Positions 48,730-58,107 of a stretch of DNA of 64,000 nucleotides are shown here, one piece after another. The number at the start of each line of letters is the position of its first letter. Position 1 is the stretch's first letter. This DNA is from JBBRCE01 sp038205115 (GTDB lineage Bacteria > Planctomycetota > Planctomycetia > Pirellulales > JBBRCE01). A model generated the notes under the pieces. It did not search any database. It was not told where the DNA came from and saw only the letters and a program-made list of their open reading frames with translations. The position numbers were made by a program, and so were the translations under genes. The stretch is taken from assembly GCA_038205115.1 (NCBI GenBank), contig JBBRCE010000022.1, positions 9,637-73,636 of the forward strand. The letters are read 5' to 3'.

Positions 48730-50142
48730 ATGGCAAAGTCAGAACTGATCGACGCGTCGACCGCCCTACCCTCCGGCGCGATGCCAACGTTTTCCGATAT
48801 CCAAACGCGGCAGCAGTCGGCGTTGGCCGCCATGGGCCGCATGGCCGCCACGCATTCCGACGGCATGCGATTGATTCGCGACGGCGCGGCTCTCGTGGCA
48901 GAAAGCATGGACGCCGACTTCTACCTGGTTTCGCAAATCGATACCGAAGAAAACTCGCTCGTCCATCAGTTGGGCGTCAATACCCGCACGCGACATCCCG
49001 ACGAGCATCCGCAGGAATATCGGACCTCGCGGTTGCGATCTTCGTCGCTGGCCGGCTATTCCATGGAAGTCCGCCAACCGCTGGTCATTGACGATTTGCC
49101 AGCCGACGCGCGCACTGACGATCTGTTTCTGCGTTCCAAGGGCATCCGCAGCGCACTGGTCCAGCCGCTGGAATATCAAAAGCAACCCGTGGGCGCCATT
49201 GCGGTACTCAATCGCAAACCGCTGCAATTTTCCGCGCATGATGTGCTGTTTATCGAAATGATCGCCAACCAGGTGATCTTGTCGATCGGTCGCGAGCGAT
49301 CCGAACGCGCGCTGGCCGCCGAGCAGCGGTTTACGGCCACGTTGATGGAAGCGGTCGAAGCCCTGGTGCTGGTGCTCGACGATTCCGGACGGATCGTTCG
49401 CATCAACGGCGCGTGCCAACCCATTACCGGCTTCACGCAGCGCGACGCCGTGGCGCGATCGTTTTGCAGCACGCTGCTCGTGCCCGAAGAAGCTTCGACC
49501 GTTCGTGCATATCTCAACAGTTTACAGGCCGAGGCCGATTCCGTTGACTTCGAAAGTTTCATTCTGACCCGCGGCGGTGTGCGCCGACGCATTGCCTGGT
49601 CGTTTGCGCGTTACTGCGAAGACGACGATTTCAAATTGATTGGTACCGGCATTGATGTCACTGACTTGCGACAATCGCAAATCGAACTGCAGCAAATGCA
49701 GCACGTCGCCAGCGAGTCGACGCGGCAACTCAACGATCTGCTCGCAAAAATCAATCGCGGTCAAATACCCAAAACCGGCCATTTGCAAGCCAGCCATTTC
49801 GAGCAGCCGTTTCAAGCTTTGCCGGATGGTCCTCATGGCGAACGACGGCTACAGCCGCGGCGATCCTACCCGTACGTGCAGTTAATGGCGCCACTGCCAG
49901 ACAACCAATTGTTGCCAGATCGGTCGGACTTACGGGAAATTCGTTGTCGGGAAATTACCGGTGGCGGCTTTTCGTACCTGTCGGCCGAAATGCCGGATTA
50001 CGAATCGATTGTGGTTGCCTTCGGCATTGCTCCCGCGCTGACTTACGTGACCGCCCGCATTGTGCATGCCACGCCCATCGATCACGATGGCCAGACCGCG
50101 TTTGCCGTGGGCTGCGTTTACACCGGACGCGCGAAGTACTGA
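48730..50142 (+). CDS. GAF-PAS-PilZ signalling protein (copy 2)
   Basis: 470 residues. A GAF domain (residues ~30-195: SMDADFYLVSQIDTEENSLVHQLG, GIRSALVQPLEYQKQPVGAIAVLNRKPLQFSAHDVLFIEMIANQV) is followed by PAS with FTATLMEAVEALVLVLDDSGRIVRINGACQPITGFTQRDAV, ending FKLIGTGIDVTDL. The C-terminal PilZ-like domain starts ERRLQPRRSYPYVQLMAPLP and has CREITGGGFSYLSAEMP and VTARIVHATPIDHDGQTAFAVGCVY. The RxxxR is present, but the second motif reads EITGGG instead of DxSxxG, so c-di-GMP binding may be altered. It is a paralogue of the 42848 gene, which has the canonical motif. Confidence 0.85.
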   Translation: MAKSELIDASTALPSGAMPTFSDIQTRQQSALAAMGRMAATHSDGMRLIRDGAALVAESMDADFYLVSQIDTEENSLVHQLGVNTRTRHPDEHPQEYRTSRLRSSSLAGYSMEVRQPLVIDDLPADARTDDLFLRSKGIRSALVQPLEYQKQPVGAIAVLNRKPLQFSAHDVLFIEMIANQVILSIGRERSERALAAEQRFTATLMEAVEALVLVLDDSGRIVRINGACQPITGFTQRDAVARSFCSTLLVPEEASTVRAYLNSLQAEADSVDFESFILTRGGVRRRIAWSFARYCEDDDFKLIGTGIDVTDLRQSQIELQQMQHVASESTRQLNDLLAKINRGQIPKTGHLQASHFEQPFQALPDGPHGERRLQPRRSYPYVQLMAPLPDNQLLPDRSDLREIRCREITGGGFSYLSAEMPDYESIVVAFGIAPALTYVTARIVHATPIDHDGQTAFAVGCVYTGRAKY

Positions 50143-50322
50143 TCCGCGCCGCGAACTTTGAGCACTCGGTTTTCGACAACGGGTTGCCTGCTGAACGCCG
50201 GACGTTAATTTTTGCCGGCGGTTTTCATCGCGCGGCTGTTCAGCGGCACGACGGTTATTTAGAATCGGATGCAAGCAGACTGTCTATTTGCTGCGTCGAA
50301 TCTCTTGCCCTCCGGAGTTGCG

Positions 50323-52227
50323 ATGAATCGTTTGTCGAGCTTATGCCTGGCGTTTCTGCTGGGTACCCTGGTCAGTCTCAACTCTTCGATCTTGGCGGCC
50401 GAAAAAATCGAACGGCCGAATATCCTTTGGCTGGTGAGCGAAGACAATAATCCCTACCTGGGCTGCTACGGCGATCCCATGGCTTACACGCCTACGCTCG
50501 ATCAGTTGGCAAAAGACGGCGTGCTGTATGAACGCTGCTTTGCGCAACCCGTCTGTGCTCCGGCGCGTTTTGCGCTCATCACTGGCATGTTTGCCGTCAC
50601 GGCCGGACCGGCTGAACACATGCGCGCCAAAGGCAAAATTCCGGCTTGGCTCAAGGGCTTTCCGGCGCTGTTACGCGAGGCCGGCTACTACACCTGCAAC
50701 AACGCCAAGACCGATTACAACTCGCCCATCAGTATTGAAGAAGCTTGGAACCAATGCGATCGGCAAGCCCATTGGCGCAAACGCGGCGCGGCCAACAAGC
50801 CGTTTTTTAGCGTCTTCAATCACGAAGTCACGCACGAAAGTTGTATGTTCCCCGTAAAAGAACTGCCCTTGAAGCGGGCCGCCATCGATCCGGCCACCGT
50901 CCGCGTTCCGCCGTATATGCCCGATACACCGGAAGTTCGAGCCGATATTGCGCGCTACTACGATTACATGACACTGCTGGACACGCAACTTGCCGCCAAG
51001 CTCAAAGACCTGCGTGACGAGGGCCAGGCCGATAATACCATTGTTTTCTATTACGGAGACAACGGTGGCGTGCTGCCGCGCAGCAAACGCTGCCTGCAAC
51101 AGAGCGGAACACATGTTCCCCTGATCGTCTACTTTCCGCCAAAGTGGCAACATCTGGCGCCTGCCGCGCCAGGCTCGCGGATCAAAGATCCCGTTTGCTT
51201 TACCGATTTTGCGCCGACCGTGCTTTCACTCGCCGGTGTAAAAATTCCCGACTACATGCAAGGCCATGCTTTTGCCGGAAAAGCCAAGGCCGCGCCCAAT
51301 GAAGTCGTGTTCTGCTCTCGCGACCGCATGGACGAGCGCTACGATATGATACGCTCTGCCATGGACCAGCGCTGGCTATACATCCACAATTTTCGGCCCG
51401 ACCTGCCCTACCAGCAGCGATTGGACTATCAATTTCAAGCGCGCGGTTATCAATCGTGGGCGCGCATGGCAGCCGAAGGCAAACTCACCCCGGCCACCGC
51501 TCAGTTCTGGGGCGTCAAGCCGACCGAAGAACTCTACGACATGCAGACGGATCCGGACAACGTCAAGAATCTGGCCTCCGATCCCAAGCACGCAGAAACA
51601 CTCGTGCGACTGAGGGCAGCGATGAAAAAACAAGCCATAGCCGTCGTCGACAACGGCTTTGTGCCAGAAGGCTCGGCAATTGAAGGCTACGACGCCTCGC
51701 GCAAGCCCAACGCATTTCCGGTCGAGCGCGTGTACGATCTCGCTAGCCTGGCCTCGCAGCGAAATCCGGCCAATTTGCCGACGCTGATCAAATCGCTGAG
51801 CGATGAAAACGAAGCCATCCGCTGGTGGGCCGCCCAAGGCTGCACCATGCTCGGTGAAAAAGCGGGCGACGCGACGGACGAACTCAAGAAGCGAATGGAA
51901 GATTCATCGGGAGCGGTGCAAATCGCGGCGGCCGAGGCACTGGCCGCTCAGGGCAAGGCTGACTTGGCCTTGCCCCTGCTCGATGATTGGCTCACTAAAG
52001 AAGATCAGCCATTTTTTGGGCTACAGGCAGCGAACGTCTTGGATCGCATGGGCGAACGAGCAAAACCGGCTCTCCCGAACATCAAAAAATTGCTTAAGTC
52101 AACCGCCAAGGTTCCGGGAGCAAACAGTCCTCGCGCCTATTCACAGCGAATTCTGGAGCGCGTAACTGATGTTCTGGAGGGTCACCAACCGGCAATGGTG
52201 TATCCGGTGTTCGAATCGAATCGCTAG
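50323..52227 (+). CDS. Secreted sulfatase with C-terminal HEAT repeats
   Basis: 634 residues from ATG 50323 (GGAG at -6). Signal peptide 1-25. The sulfatase domain opens RPNILWLVSEDNNPYLGCYGDPMAYTPTLDQLAKDGV; the formylglycine site is CAPAR (Cys78), a CxPxR motif that FGE could oxidise. GDNGGVLPRSKRCLQQSGTHVPLIVYFPPKW is the second block. After ~residue 480 come HEAT-like repeats (LPTLIKSLSDENEAIRWWAAQGCTMLGEKA, AVQIAAAEALAAQGKADLALPLLDDWL). It acts on sulfate esters, probably of polysaccharides; the HEAT tail may bind substrate or partners. Confidence 0.92.
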   Translation: MNRLSSLCLAFLLGTLVSLNSSILAAEKIERPNILWLVSEDNNPYLGCYGDPMAYTPTLDQLAKDGVLYERCFAQPVCAPARFALITGMFAVTAGPAEHMRAKGKIPAWLKGFPALLREAGYYTCNNAKTDYNSPISIEEAWNQCDRQAHWRKRGAANKPFFSVFNHEVTHESCMFPVKELPLKRAAIDPATVRVPPYMPDTPEVRADIARYYDYMTLLDTQLAAKLKDLRDEGQADNTIVFYYGDNGGVLPRSKRCLQQSGTHVPLIVYFPPKWQHLAPAAPGSRIKDPVCFTDFAPTVLSLAGVKIPDYMQGHAFAGKAKAAPNEVVFCSRDRMDERYDMIRSAMDQRWLYIHNFRPDLPYQQRLDYQFQARGYQSWARMAAEGKLTPATAQFWGVKPTEELYDMQTDPDNVKNLASDPKHAETLVRLRAAMKKQAIAVVDNGFVPEGSAIEGYDASRKPNAFPVERVYDLASLASQRNPANLPTLIKSLSDENEAIRWWAAQGCTMLGEKAGDATDELKKRMEDSSGAVQIAAAEALAAQGKADLALPLLDDWLTKEDQPFFGLQAANVLDRMGERAKPALPNIKKLLKSTAKVPGANSPRAYSQRILERVTDVLEGHQPAMVYPVFESNR

Positions 52228-52274
52228 CGGGAACATGCCATTCGCTTCATACTAACGAGTGTACGCGAGCTCAA

Positions 52275-52610
52275 CTAGCGTGCGCGGCGAGCAACCAGCG
52301 GGAGCTGTCCGCCAGCCTTAAAACGCGGGCCAGTCGGCAACTTGGGGGCGACCGTCTGCGCGATGGCAGTAGCCGAAACCGCATTACCACGCGGTGAGAT
52401 TGCCGCAGCAACCAACTCCATTTCGCGAGTGGTCGCGATAGGCGTAACAACTGTCTCTTCTTGCAGTGCCAGTTCAGCCCGTAAGATACGAACATCACTC
52501 GGGGCACTGAAGGCCAGCGTTACACGATCGCCAGCGACACGGTTGATGACGACACGAATGTTGCCGTCGATCACGATCTCTTCACCCACTTTGCGGCTGA
52601 GTACTAACAT
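52275..52610 (-). CDS. csrA: Carbon storage regulator CsrA with extended tail
   Basis: 111 residues from ATG 52610, with GGAGGA 7 bases upstream. The first ~55 residues are CsrA: MLVLSRKVGEEIVIDGNIRV and VINRVAGDRVTLAFSAPSDVRILRAEL, with the RNA-contacting Leu/Arg and Asp/Arg positions visible. CsrA binds GGA in mRNA leaders and blocks translation. CsrA is normally about 60 residues; here ~50 additional, Ala/Pro-rich residues (SPRGNAVSATAIAQTVAPKLPTGPRFKAGGQL) follow. Whether the tail is functional is unknown. The gene ends 47 bases from the convergent sulfatase gene. Confidence 0.92.
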   Translation of the reverse strand: MLVLSRKVGEEIVIDGNIRVVINRVAGDRVTLAFSAPSDVRILRAELALQEETVVTPIATTREMELVAAAISPRGNAVSATAIAQTVAPKLPTGPRFKAGGQLPLVARRAR

Positions 52611-53746
52611 CTTTTCATCCTCCATGATTAGAGATTGTCTTGAGCAGTCATTCTGACGTTGCTCTTTGATGCATGACTTGGGAGCACTTGATGCGCCGGA
52701 ACTTGAGCGATTTTTCTAAAAATGGTGACAATCGTCGCAACCCTCGATCCGGTAATGCAATAAATTCAGTCGAGCAATTTCAAAGGTCTGCAACGCAAAA
52801 ATGCTAGCGGCGATTTAGTGTCCCAAGATGAGTGCCGAATCTAATATTGAGACCTCAATTTGATACACCTCTAGCTCGCAATCGCTAGCAAAATCAGATT
52901 GCCGACGCTTGCTTTGCCGCCGCATGAAACGCAATCTGTAGGCAGCTACCAACGGCGCGATGCGAAGAGCATCGCGAGAGATGTCTATCGGGGATAATGC
53001 GGAAAGAACTACCGCCACGCGTGCTGCGACGGGTCCACAAGCTCAGTTCACTTCGAGTAAGAGCGTCTCTGACAAAGCGTTTGGCTCGAGGAAACCGGCC
53101 TATTCGAAGACGATTAGAATGTCGCGGATAGATCGCGACACTCGCAGCAAAATTCAAGATGTTGGCTTTCGCGAAATACGTCTCAACGAGCAAAGCTGGA
53201 TTTCATTCACGAGCACTAACCAGGGCGATCAATCCATAGCGCACACTATCCCCGCTTTCCGTTAGTTAGCAAACTGACGCCTCAAGTTGGCAAGACGTTA
53301 GTAATCCTAAGTTTGCTAGCGAAAGTTTGCGCGTTCCGCGATGGTCGATTTCGGAGCAGTTCGGCAACTTGAATGGTCGGTTGCAAATCAACCAGTGTGG
53401 TCGTTGTCCGACCATAGCTCGACCGCCAACGGCGCGTTAAACGACCATGTCTGATTGCGCGATTTCTGCAACTCGGATAGTATTGTCCTTCAAATCGTTA
53501 ACAGCTTCGGCTTGCAACGTGTCGGAGTGAAAGCTAGCAACGATTTGGCGAGCGTCGTCGATCAACGACGAACGCAGCTAGCGCTTATGTGCAAGCAAGA
53601 TTGATGCCAGCATTTCCGAGCGGCTAGAATGGCAGCGACTCTAGCGAACTGCGGCATGACGTTCGCCGGCGGTGGAAGACGCCGCACTTCACAAACATCA
53701 CGAAACCCGAGCCGCCGCTGGTACTATCCGAGGAAGCCCATTCCGT
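52611..53746. other. Gene-free stretch of 1.1 kb
   Basis: It lies between csrA (leftward) and the LRR gene (rightward). It contains five GCTAGC palindromes at 52803, 52884, 53315, 53533 and 53577. No frame shows recognisable domains or codon bias. I see no CRISPR, tRNA or transposon ends. It may hold promoters, an sRNA or decayed DNA. Confidence 0.5.
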
Positions 53747-54844
53747 ATGCTGCCCGCCGCACCGACCCACATCAAACCTCGCTGCCGTTGGTATCAGTAC
53801 CGCTTGCGGACGATGCTAATTACACTGACCTTGATCTGCGGGATTCTAGCGGCCGTCGCCAATTTCATCGTCCGTCCCGCGCAGCGGCAAAGAATGGCGG
53901 TCGAACGAATCCGTCAAAGCCACGGGATTGCCTGCTACCCTGAACATCCGGTTCAGCGCGGGTGGCTTGTGCAACAGTTGCAAAAATGGCTCGGGCGCGA
54001 TTATTTCGAATCGGTCTACATGGTTCGCTGTTACGACGGAAGTCAAGTCGACGACGACACGCTGGCCGCCGTCGGAGAGTTAATGTCAGTGGAGTGGGTC
54101 CATTTAAAATCGAATCGGATTACCGATCGCGGTATTGCCAACTTGAGTAAGCTCTCGCAATTGCAAGGCTTGTCACTCCGCCAGACCCAAGTCACTGACG
54201 TCGGACTTTCCCAGTTACGAAAATGCACTCGATTGGAGACGCTGAACGTCACCGGTTCAGCGATGACCGACGATGGCCTGGCGTACATCAGCGAGTTGAG
54301 AGAACTTGAAGACTTAAGCATTTCTGGTCAGGGAATTACCGATCGTGGAATGTTACATTTGAAAAAGCTGGCCAAACTGAAAACTCTGCGGATCGACGAT
54401 ACGCAGATCACGGGATGCGGTCTAATATGCCTACGCGGCCTGCCGAACCTCGAAGAATTGACTCTTACCAACAATCAAATCGACGACGAGGGATTGACGA
54501 GTCTGGCCGATTTGCCGAAGCTTGGCAGCTTAACGCTGGGCAGCAAACGGATTACCGATCTCGGCATGGTAAAAATCAGTTCGCTGAAGAAACTGCAATC
54601 TCTGAACTTAGACTCGACCTCGATCACCGATCGAGGGTTGGCTGAGTTGCAAATTCTGGGTGAACTGGAAACGCTCAGTATCGAAGACACTGCAATCACT
54701 GATACTGGCCTGTTAAGCCTGGTTCAATTTCCACGACTGAAATCGGTTTGGGCGTTCGGTACGCGAATCACCGACGCAGGCGTAGCCGAATTCGAAAAAC
54801 GTTGCCCGGCGGTTAGCATTGGGCGATCGCTGGTTGTAAGTTAG
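53747..54844 (+). CDS. Membrane-anchored leucine-rich-repeat protein
   Basis: 365 residues from ATG 53747. KPRCRWYQYRLRTMLITLTLICGILAAVANF is the characteristic planctomycete lead: basic patch plus membrane helix. About nine LRR units of ~24 residues follow, e.g. NLSKLSQLQGLSLRQTQVTDVGL, LKKLAKLKTLRIDDTQITGCGL and LQILGELETLSIEDTAITDTGL, cysteine-containing LRR-like. The repeat surface would face outside and bind a ligand; partner unknown. ATG 53672 gives a longer but unlikely start. Confidence 0.9.
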   Translation: MLPAAPTHIKPRCRWYQYRLRTMLITLTLICGILAAVANFIVRPAQRQRMAVERIRQSHGIACYPEHPVQRGWLVQQLQKWLGRDYFESVYMVRCYDGSQVDDDTLAAVGELMSVEWVHLKSNRITDRGIANLSKLSQLQGLSLRQTQVTDVGLSQLRKCTRLETLNVTGSAMTDDGLAYISELRELEDLSISGQGITDRGMLHLKKLAKLKTLRIDDTQITGCGLICLRGLPNLEELTLTNNQIDDEGLTSLADLPKLGSLTLGSKRITDLGMVKISSLKKLQSLNLDSTSITDRGLAELQILGELETLSIEDTAITDTGLLSLVQFPRLKSVWAFGTRITDAGVAEFEKRCPAVSIGRSLVVS

Positions 54845-54961
54845 GGTTTGCGGCTTGAGCCGACTTGTTCATTCGCGTCGTCTCGACGTTCCCTCACCCT
54901 CGTACCCGCACTTCACCGGCGCGGTGACAAGATTCGTTGCCGCACCGCTATCAGCCGTCGG

Positions 54962-55759
54962 CTAGTACGCCGCGCCGGCCGAGCGCGGTTGATCAGGCCG
55001 AAGCGCCACGAGAAACTCCTTGGCTTTCTCGCTCATCATCCGCAGTTCGCTGCCCACGGCCAAGAACTGCATGCCTTGGGCGGCACGGCGCAAGGCGGCG
55101 GCCGGTTCCATAACGTGCATGCCGGTGGGCGTGCCGGTTTTGCGGCCAGCGTCGATGATCTGTTGCAACGCTGTTTCGAACTGCGCGTCGGTGGCTTCGC
55201 TGCCGTCGGCCGCCCGCATGTTCGCTCGCAGATCGACCGGGCCAACGAAGATGGCATCCACGCCCGGCAGGCTGTAAATCGCCTCGGCATTGGCAATGCC
55301 TTGCGGGCTTTCGGTCTGCAGTACCACCAGAATCTCGTCGTTGGCGCGGGCGTAATATTCCGGGCCGCTGGCGTCGAAGTTGAGCGCGTGCATGCCACCG
55401 CCTAAACTGCGGTTGCCCTGCGGCGGATACTTGGCCGCGGCGATGATCGCCCGGGCTTGCTCAACCGTGTTGACCATGGGCGCAACGATACCCCAGGCGC
55501 CGGCGTCGAGCGCACGTTTAATCAAAAAGTGGTTGCCCTCGGGCACACGGGCCAGTGGCACGCCGCTGGCGTCGGCGATGGCGCCAAAAATGGCCGCGGC
55601 TTGCGACCAATCGATCGGTTGATGCTCCATATCGAGCGTCAGCCAATCAAAGCCCATGCGCGCCATCAAGCGCGACGCATACAGATCGCCCAGCGACAGC
55701 CAACTGCCAAACGTCGGTTGGCCTTGGCGAAGTTTGTGTTTGACGGGATTGGTTCGCAT
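54962..55759 (-). CDS. HpcH/HpaI-family aldolase (2-dehydro-3-deoxyglucarate aldolase-like)
   Basis: 265 residues from ATG 55759. [34 protein letters not shown], then [68 protein letters not shown] are the class II HpcH motifs: metal-binding Glu and Asp (QTES, VGPVDL), plus the catalytic Arg of LARVP. The family cleaves 2-keto-3-deoxy acids to pyruvate and an aldehyde. Substrate not assignable; sugar-acid catabolism would fit the secreted CE15 esterase and sulfatases. An extension to 56173 is antisense to the neighbour. Confidence 0.9.
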   Translation of the reverse strand: MRTNPVKHKLRQGQPTFGSWLSLGDLYASRLMARMGFDWLTLDMEHQPIDWSQAAAIFGAIADASGVPLARVPEGNHFLIKRALDAGAWGIVAPMVNTVEQARAIIAAAKYPPQGNRSLGGGMHALNFDASGPEYYARANDEILVVLQTESPQGIANAEAIYSLPGVDAIFVGPVDLRANMRAADGSEATDAQFETALQQIIDAGRKTGTPTGMHVMEPAAALRRAAQGMQFLAVGSELRMMSEKAKEFLVALRPDQPRSAGAAY

Positions 55760-55877
55760 TGAGATTTGATTCCGCGCGAGGATCGAACGACAAAGTATCT
55801 CGGGGCGCGGATGTAGGTAATCATTTGGCCGCGGCGTCAACGTCGCAATTGATAACCAACGCCGCAAAACGTGTTGG

Positions 55878-57104
55878 TTACTTGGTGACGCGGACGTCCA
55901 CGTTATCGAACGAAACTTCACCCGTGGCGCCGAGCAAGCCGATGTGAATGATGCACTCGCGCGCCGAGATCGGCACGCGGATCTTTTCGACTTCTTTCTT
56001 CCATTCGAACGAGCCATGCCAGGGGCCGACGATTTCGTGCGGGCCAACTTGCTGACGGTTGTCGTCGTAGAACGTGACAGAAAGCATCGGCAATTCTTTA
56101 TTGCTTTGGCCGGGCAGCACGTTGGTGGCCTTGACGTAGGTGGAAAATTCCAACTCGTGAACTTTGCGACCATCCACCGCCAACCCTTGCAGCATGCGGC
56201 TGGCGCGACCGGGATCGCTGTTGGTGAATGTCACATATTGATTTCCGTTGGGTGAGCTTTTATCTTCCACCACTTTCATCTGTCGCTGGTAATACCAGCC
56301 GACCGGTTCGCCCGACTTACCGGCCATCTCTTCGAAGCTGCCGTTATAAACCTTGGGATGCGCGGGGTCTGGCTTGACCACGCGCCCGCCTTCGGCCTCA
56401 CCGGTCATCGGCACGAACAGCGTGGGCCGCAAGGCTTCTGAAACCAGTTTGCCCTTTTCTTTTTTAAACAGGTAAATGATCTGCTGGTAGCGTTCGCCCA
56501 CCGGCACAATCATGCGGCCGCCTTCTTTAAGTTGCTCGACCAGCTTAGGCGGAACTTTTTCCGGCGAGCAGGTGACGATGATTTTGTCGAACGGCGCGAA
56601 TTCCGGCCAGCCTTGGTAGCCGTCGCCAATTTTCAAAGCGATGTTGGTGTATTTGAGTCGCTTGAGCGTGGCGTCGGCCTTTTTGCCCAGCGCTTCGACA
56701 ATTTCGATGCTGTAAACCTGCTTGACCAACGGGCTAAGGATGGCCGCCTGAAAGCCCGAACCGGTGCCAATCTCCAGCACTTTATCGTCTGGCTGCGGAT
56801 CGAGTTGTTCGGTCATGAAAGCCACCACGAATGGCGCCGAGATGGTTTGCTTTTCGCCGATGGGCAGCGACATATCGTAATAAGATTGGCCGCGCAAGCT
56901 CGATTGCACGAATTCATGTCGCATAGTCTTGCGAAAGGCGGCAATTACGCGCTCGTTTTTGACGCCGCCGCCAATAATCTCGTCATCCACCATGCGATTG
57001 CGCATTTGCTCGTAGTTCAAAACCGGTTCGGCAGCCACGGCTGGTCCGGCAACGATCAAACCGGTCAAAAGAGCCAAAATTGCAAACCAAAAGCAACGTG
57101 TCAT
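55878..57104 (-). CDS. Exported protein-L-isoaspartate O-methyltransferase with C-terminal beta domain
   Basis: 408 residues from ATG 57104. A signal peptide ([26 protein letters not shown]) precedes a complete PCMT domain: [37 protein letters not shown], then [28 protein letters not shown] for SAM, and [36 protein letters not shown] repairs isoaspartyl damage. The extra ~150 residues ([26 protein letters not shown] ... [17 protein letters not shown]) resemble carbohydrate-binding/jelly-roll folds. A periplasmic repair enzyme is unusual, but other planctomycete homologues share this shape. Confidence 0.9.
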   Translation of the reverse strand: MTRCFWFAILALLTGLIVAGPAVAAEPVLNYEQMRNRMVDDEIIGGGVKNERVIAAFRKTMRHEFVQSSLRGQSYYDMSLPIGEKQTISAPFVVAFMTEQLDPQPDDKVLEIGTGSGFQAAILSPLVKQVYSIEIVEALGKKADATLKRLKYTNIALKIGDGYQGWPEFAPFDKIIVTCSPEKVPPKLVEQLKEGGRMIVPVGERYQQIIYLFKKEKGKLVSEALRPTLFVPMTGEAEGGRVVKPDPAHPKVYNGSFEEMAGKSGEPVGWYYQRQMKVVEDKSSPNGNQYVTFTNSDPGRASRMLQGLAVDGRKVHELEFSTYVKATNVLPGQSNKELPMLSVTFYDDNRQQVGPHEIVGPWHGSFEWKKEVEKIRVPISARECIIHIGLLGATGEVSFDNVDVRVTK

Positions 57105-57466
57105 GGCGTGGCGTATCCCAGGCAAGAAGTGCGGGCCAAAGTGAAAGCGTGTGACTGCTATTATGCCCCGGTTCTGGCTGGCTGGAAACAAGTATTCCGC
57201 AACAACTCCAGAGACAGTCGACGCTTGCAGTCGTTCAACAACGCGCGGCAACGTCGTCCACGCTGGCACTCACGCTTCGCAACGCACGTCAAGATCGTTA
57301 AAACCGGCAAGGTCGGTAGGTTACGCCCGAAGATTATCGGGCAGGGACCGAGATTTGCTAATGAATTTCGCGCTCGATGTTTGCCTTCGGGCAACCAAAG
57401 TAATAGAGTTGAGGTTGGAGAGATTCAGCCGACTGACGTGCATCTTTGATAGAAGGAACCTTTGCC
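57105..57466. other. Intergenic, 362 bases, with two small hairpins
   Basis: GCCCGA/TCGGGC (57325-57342) and TTGCC/GGCAA around a TTCG loop (57381-57394) lie in the probable leader of the Tyr-rich gene. AGAAGGAACC near 57450 gives its ribosome-binding site. No gene is seen. Confidence 0.5.
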
Positions 57467-58099
57467 ATGAATCGTTTGTTTACCTTATCGACTGCGTTCT
57501 TAATGACGCTCGGCGGAACAATGGCCAACGCTTGCGACTGCAACCGTCCAACAGTTGCCGCGTACGCTCCCGTTGCCGCTTACGCGCCGGCTTATTCTGC
57601 TCCGGCTCAAGCTTATGCGGCGCCGGCCACCACGGCTTACTTCGCGCCATCGACTTACAGCCAATCACCGCTTGCCGGGCAACTGACGCAAACCACCGCC
57701 AATTATGCACCGACAGCTTACACGTCCGCTCCGGCTTACACGGCCGCTCCGGCGTACTCGGCGCCGGTTACCACGTATTACGCTCAATCCGCGGTGCCAG
57801 TCAGCAGTTACTACGAGCCGACCGTCACGCCGGTCAGTTCGTTTTACGCGCCGGTCTCCACTCCGGTCACGGCGTATTACGCACCAACCGTATCGACGCC
57901 AGTCACCAGCTATTACGCGCCAGCTCCGGTGACCAGCTACTACGCTCCCACGCCTGTGACCAGCTATTACGCGGCGACTCCGGTAACGAGTTATTACGCA
58001 CCGACGGTCGTTGCCGCGCCTGTCGTGGTTGGTCGCCCCGCGTACGTCCGCCAAAAAGTCGTTGTGCCTGGCGAACCGGTCCGCAACCTGTTCCGGTAA
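57467..58099 (+). CDS. Secreted Ala/Pro/Tyr-rich repeat protein
   Basis: 210 residues from ATG 57467. The signal peptide (LFTLSTAFLMTLGGTMANA) precedes CDCNRP and then a long run of YAP-type units: YAPVAAYAPAYSAP, then TPVTSYYAPTPVTSYYAATP repeats, each ~10-12 residues with a TSYYAP core, at least six copies. No charged region until the final VRQKVVVPGEPVRNLFR. It is a low-complexity surface or matrix protein, with possible tyrosine cross-linking. The Glycosyltransferase gene at 58108 ends only 8 bases after its stop on the other strand. Confidence 0.85.
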   Translation: MNRLFTLSTAFLMTLGGTMANACDCNRPTVAAYAPVAAYAPAYSAPAQAYAAPATTAYFAPSTYSQSPLAGQLTQTTANYAPTAYTSAPAYTAAPAYSAPVTTYYAQSAVPVSSYYEPTVTPVSSFYAPVSTPVTAYYAPTVSTPVTSYYAPAPVTSYYAPTPVTSYYAATPVTSYYAPTVVAAPVVVGRPAYVRQKVVVPGEPVRNLFR

Positions 58100-58107
58100 T
58101 CGCGCCG

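Noticed and set aside
52815..53265. Short frames in the gene-free stretch upstream of csrA
   Set aside because: Overlapping on both strands, no ribosome-binding site or conserved sequence, Ser/Arg-rich composition.
57700..58020. Possible CRISPR-like repeats
   Set aside because: The repeats are codon-aligned TSYYAP units in a protein with a signal peptide; spacers of equal length are absent.
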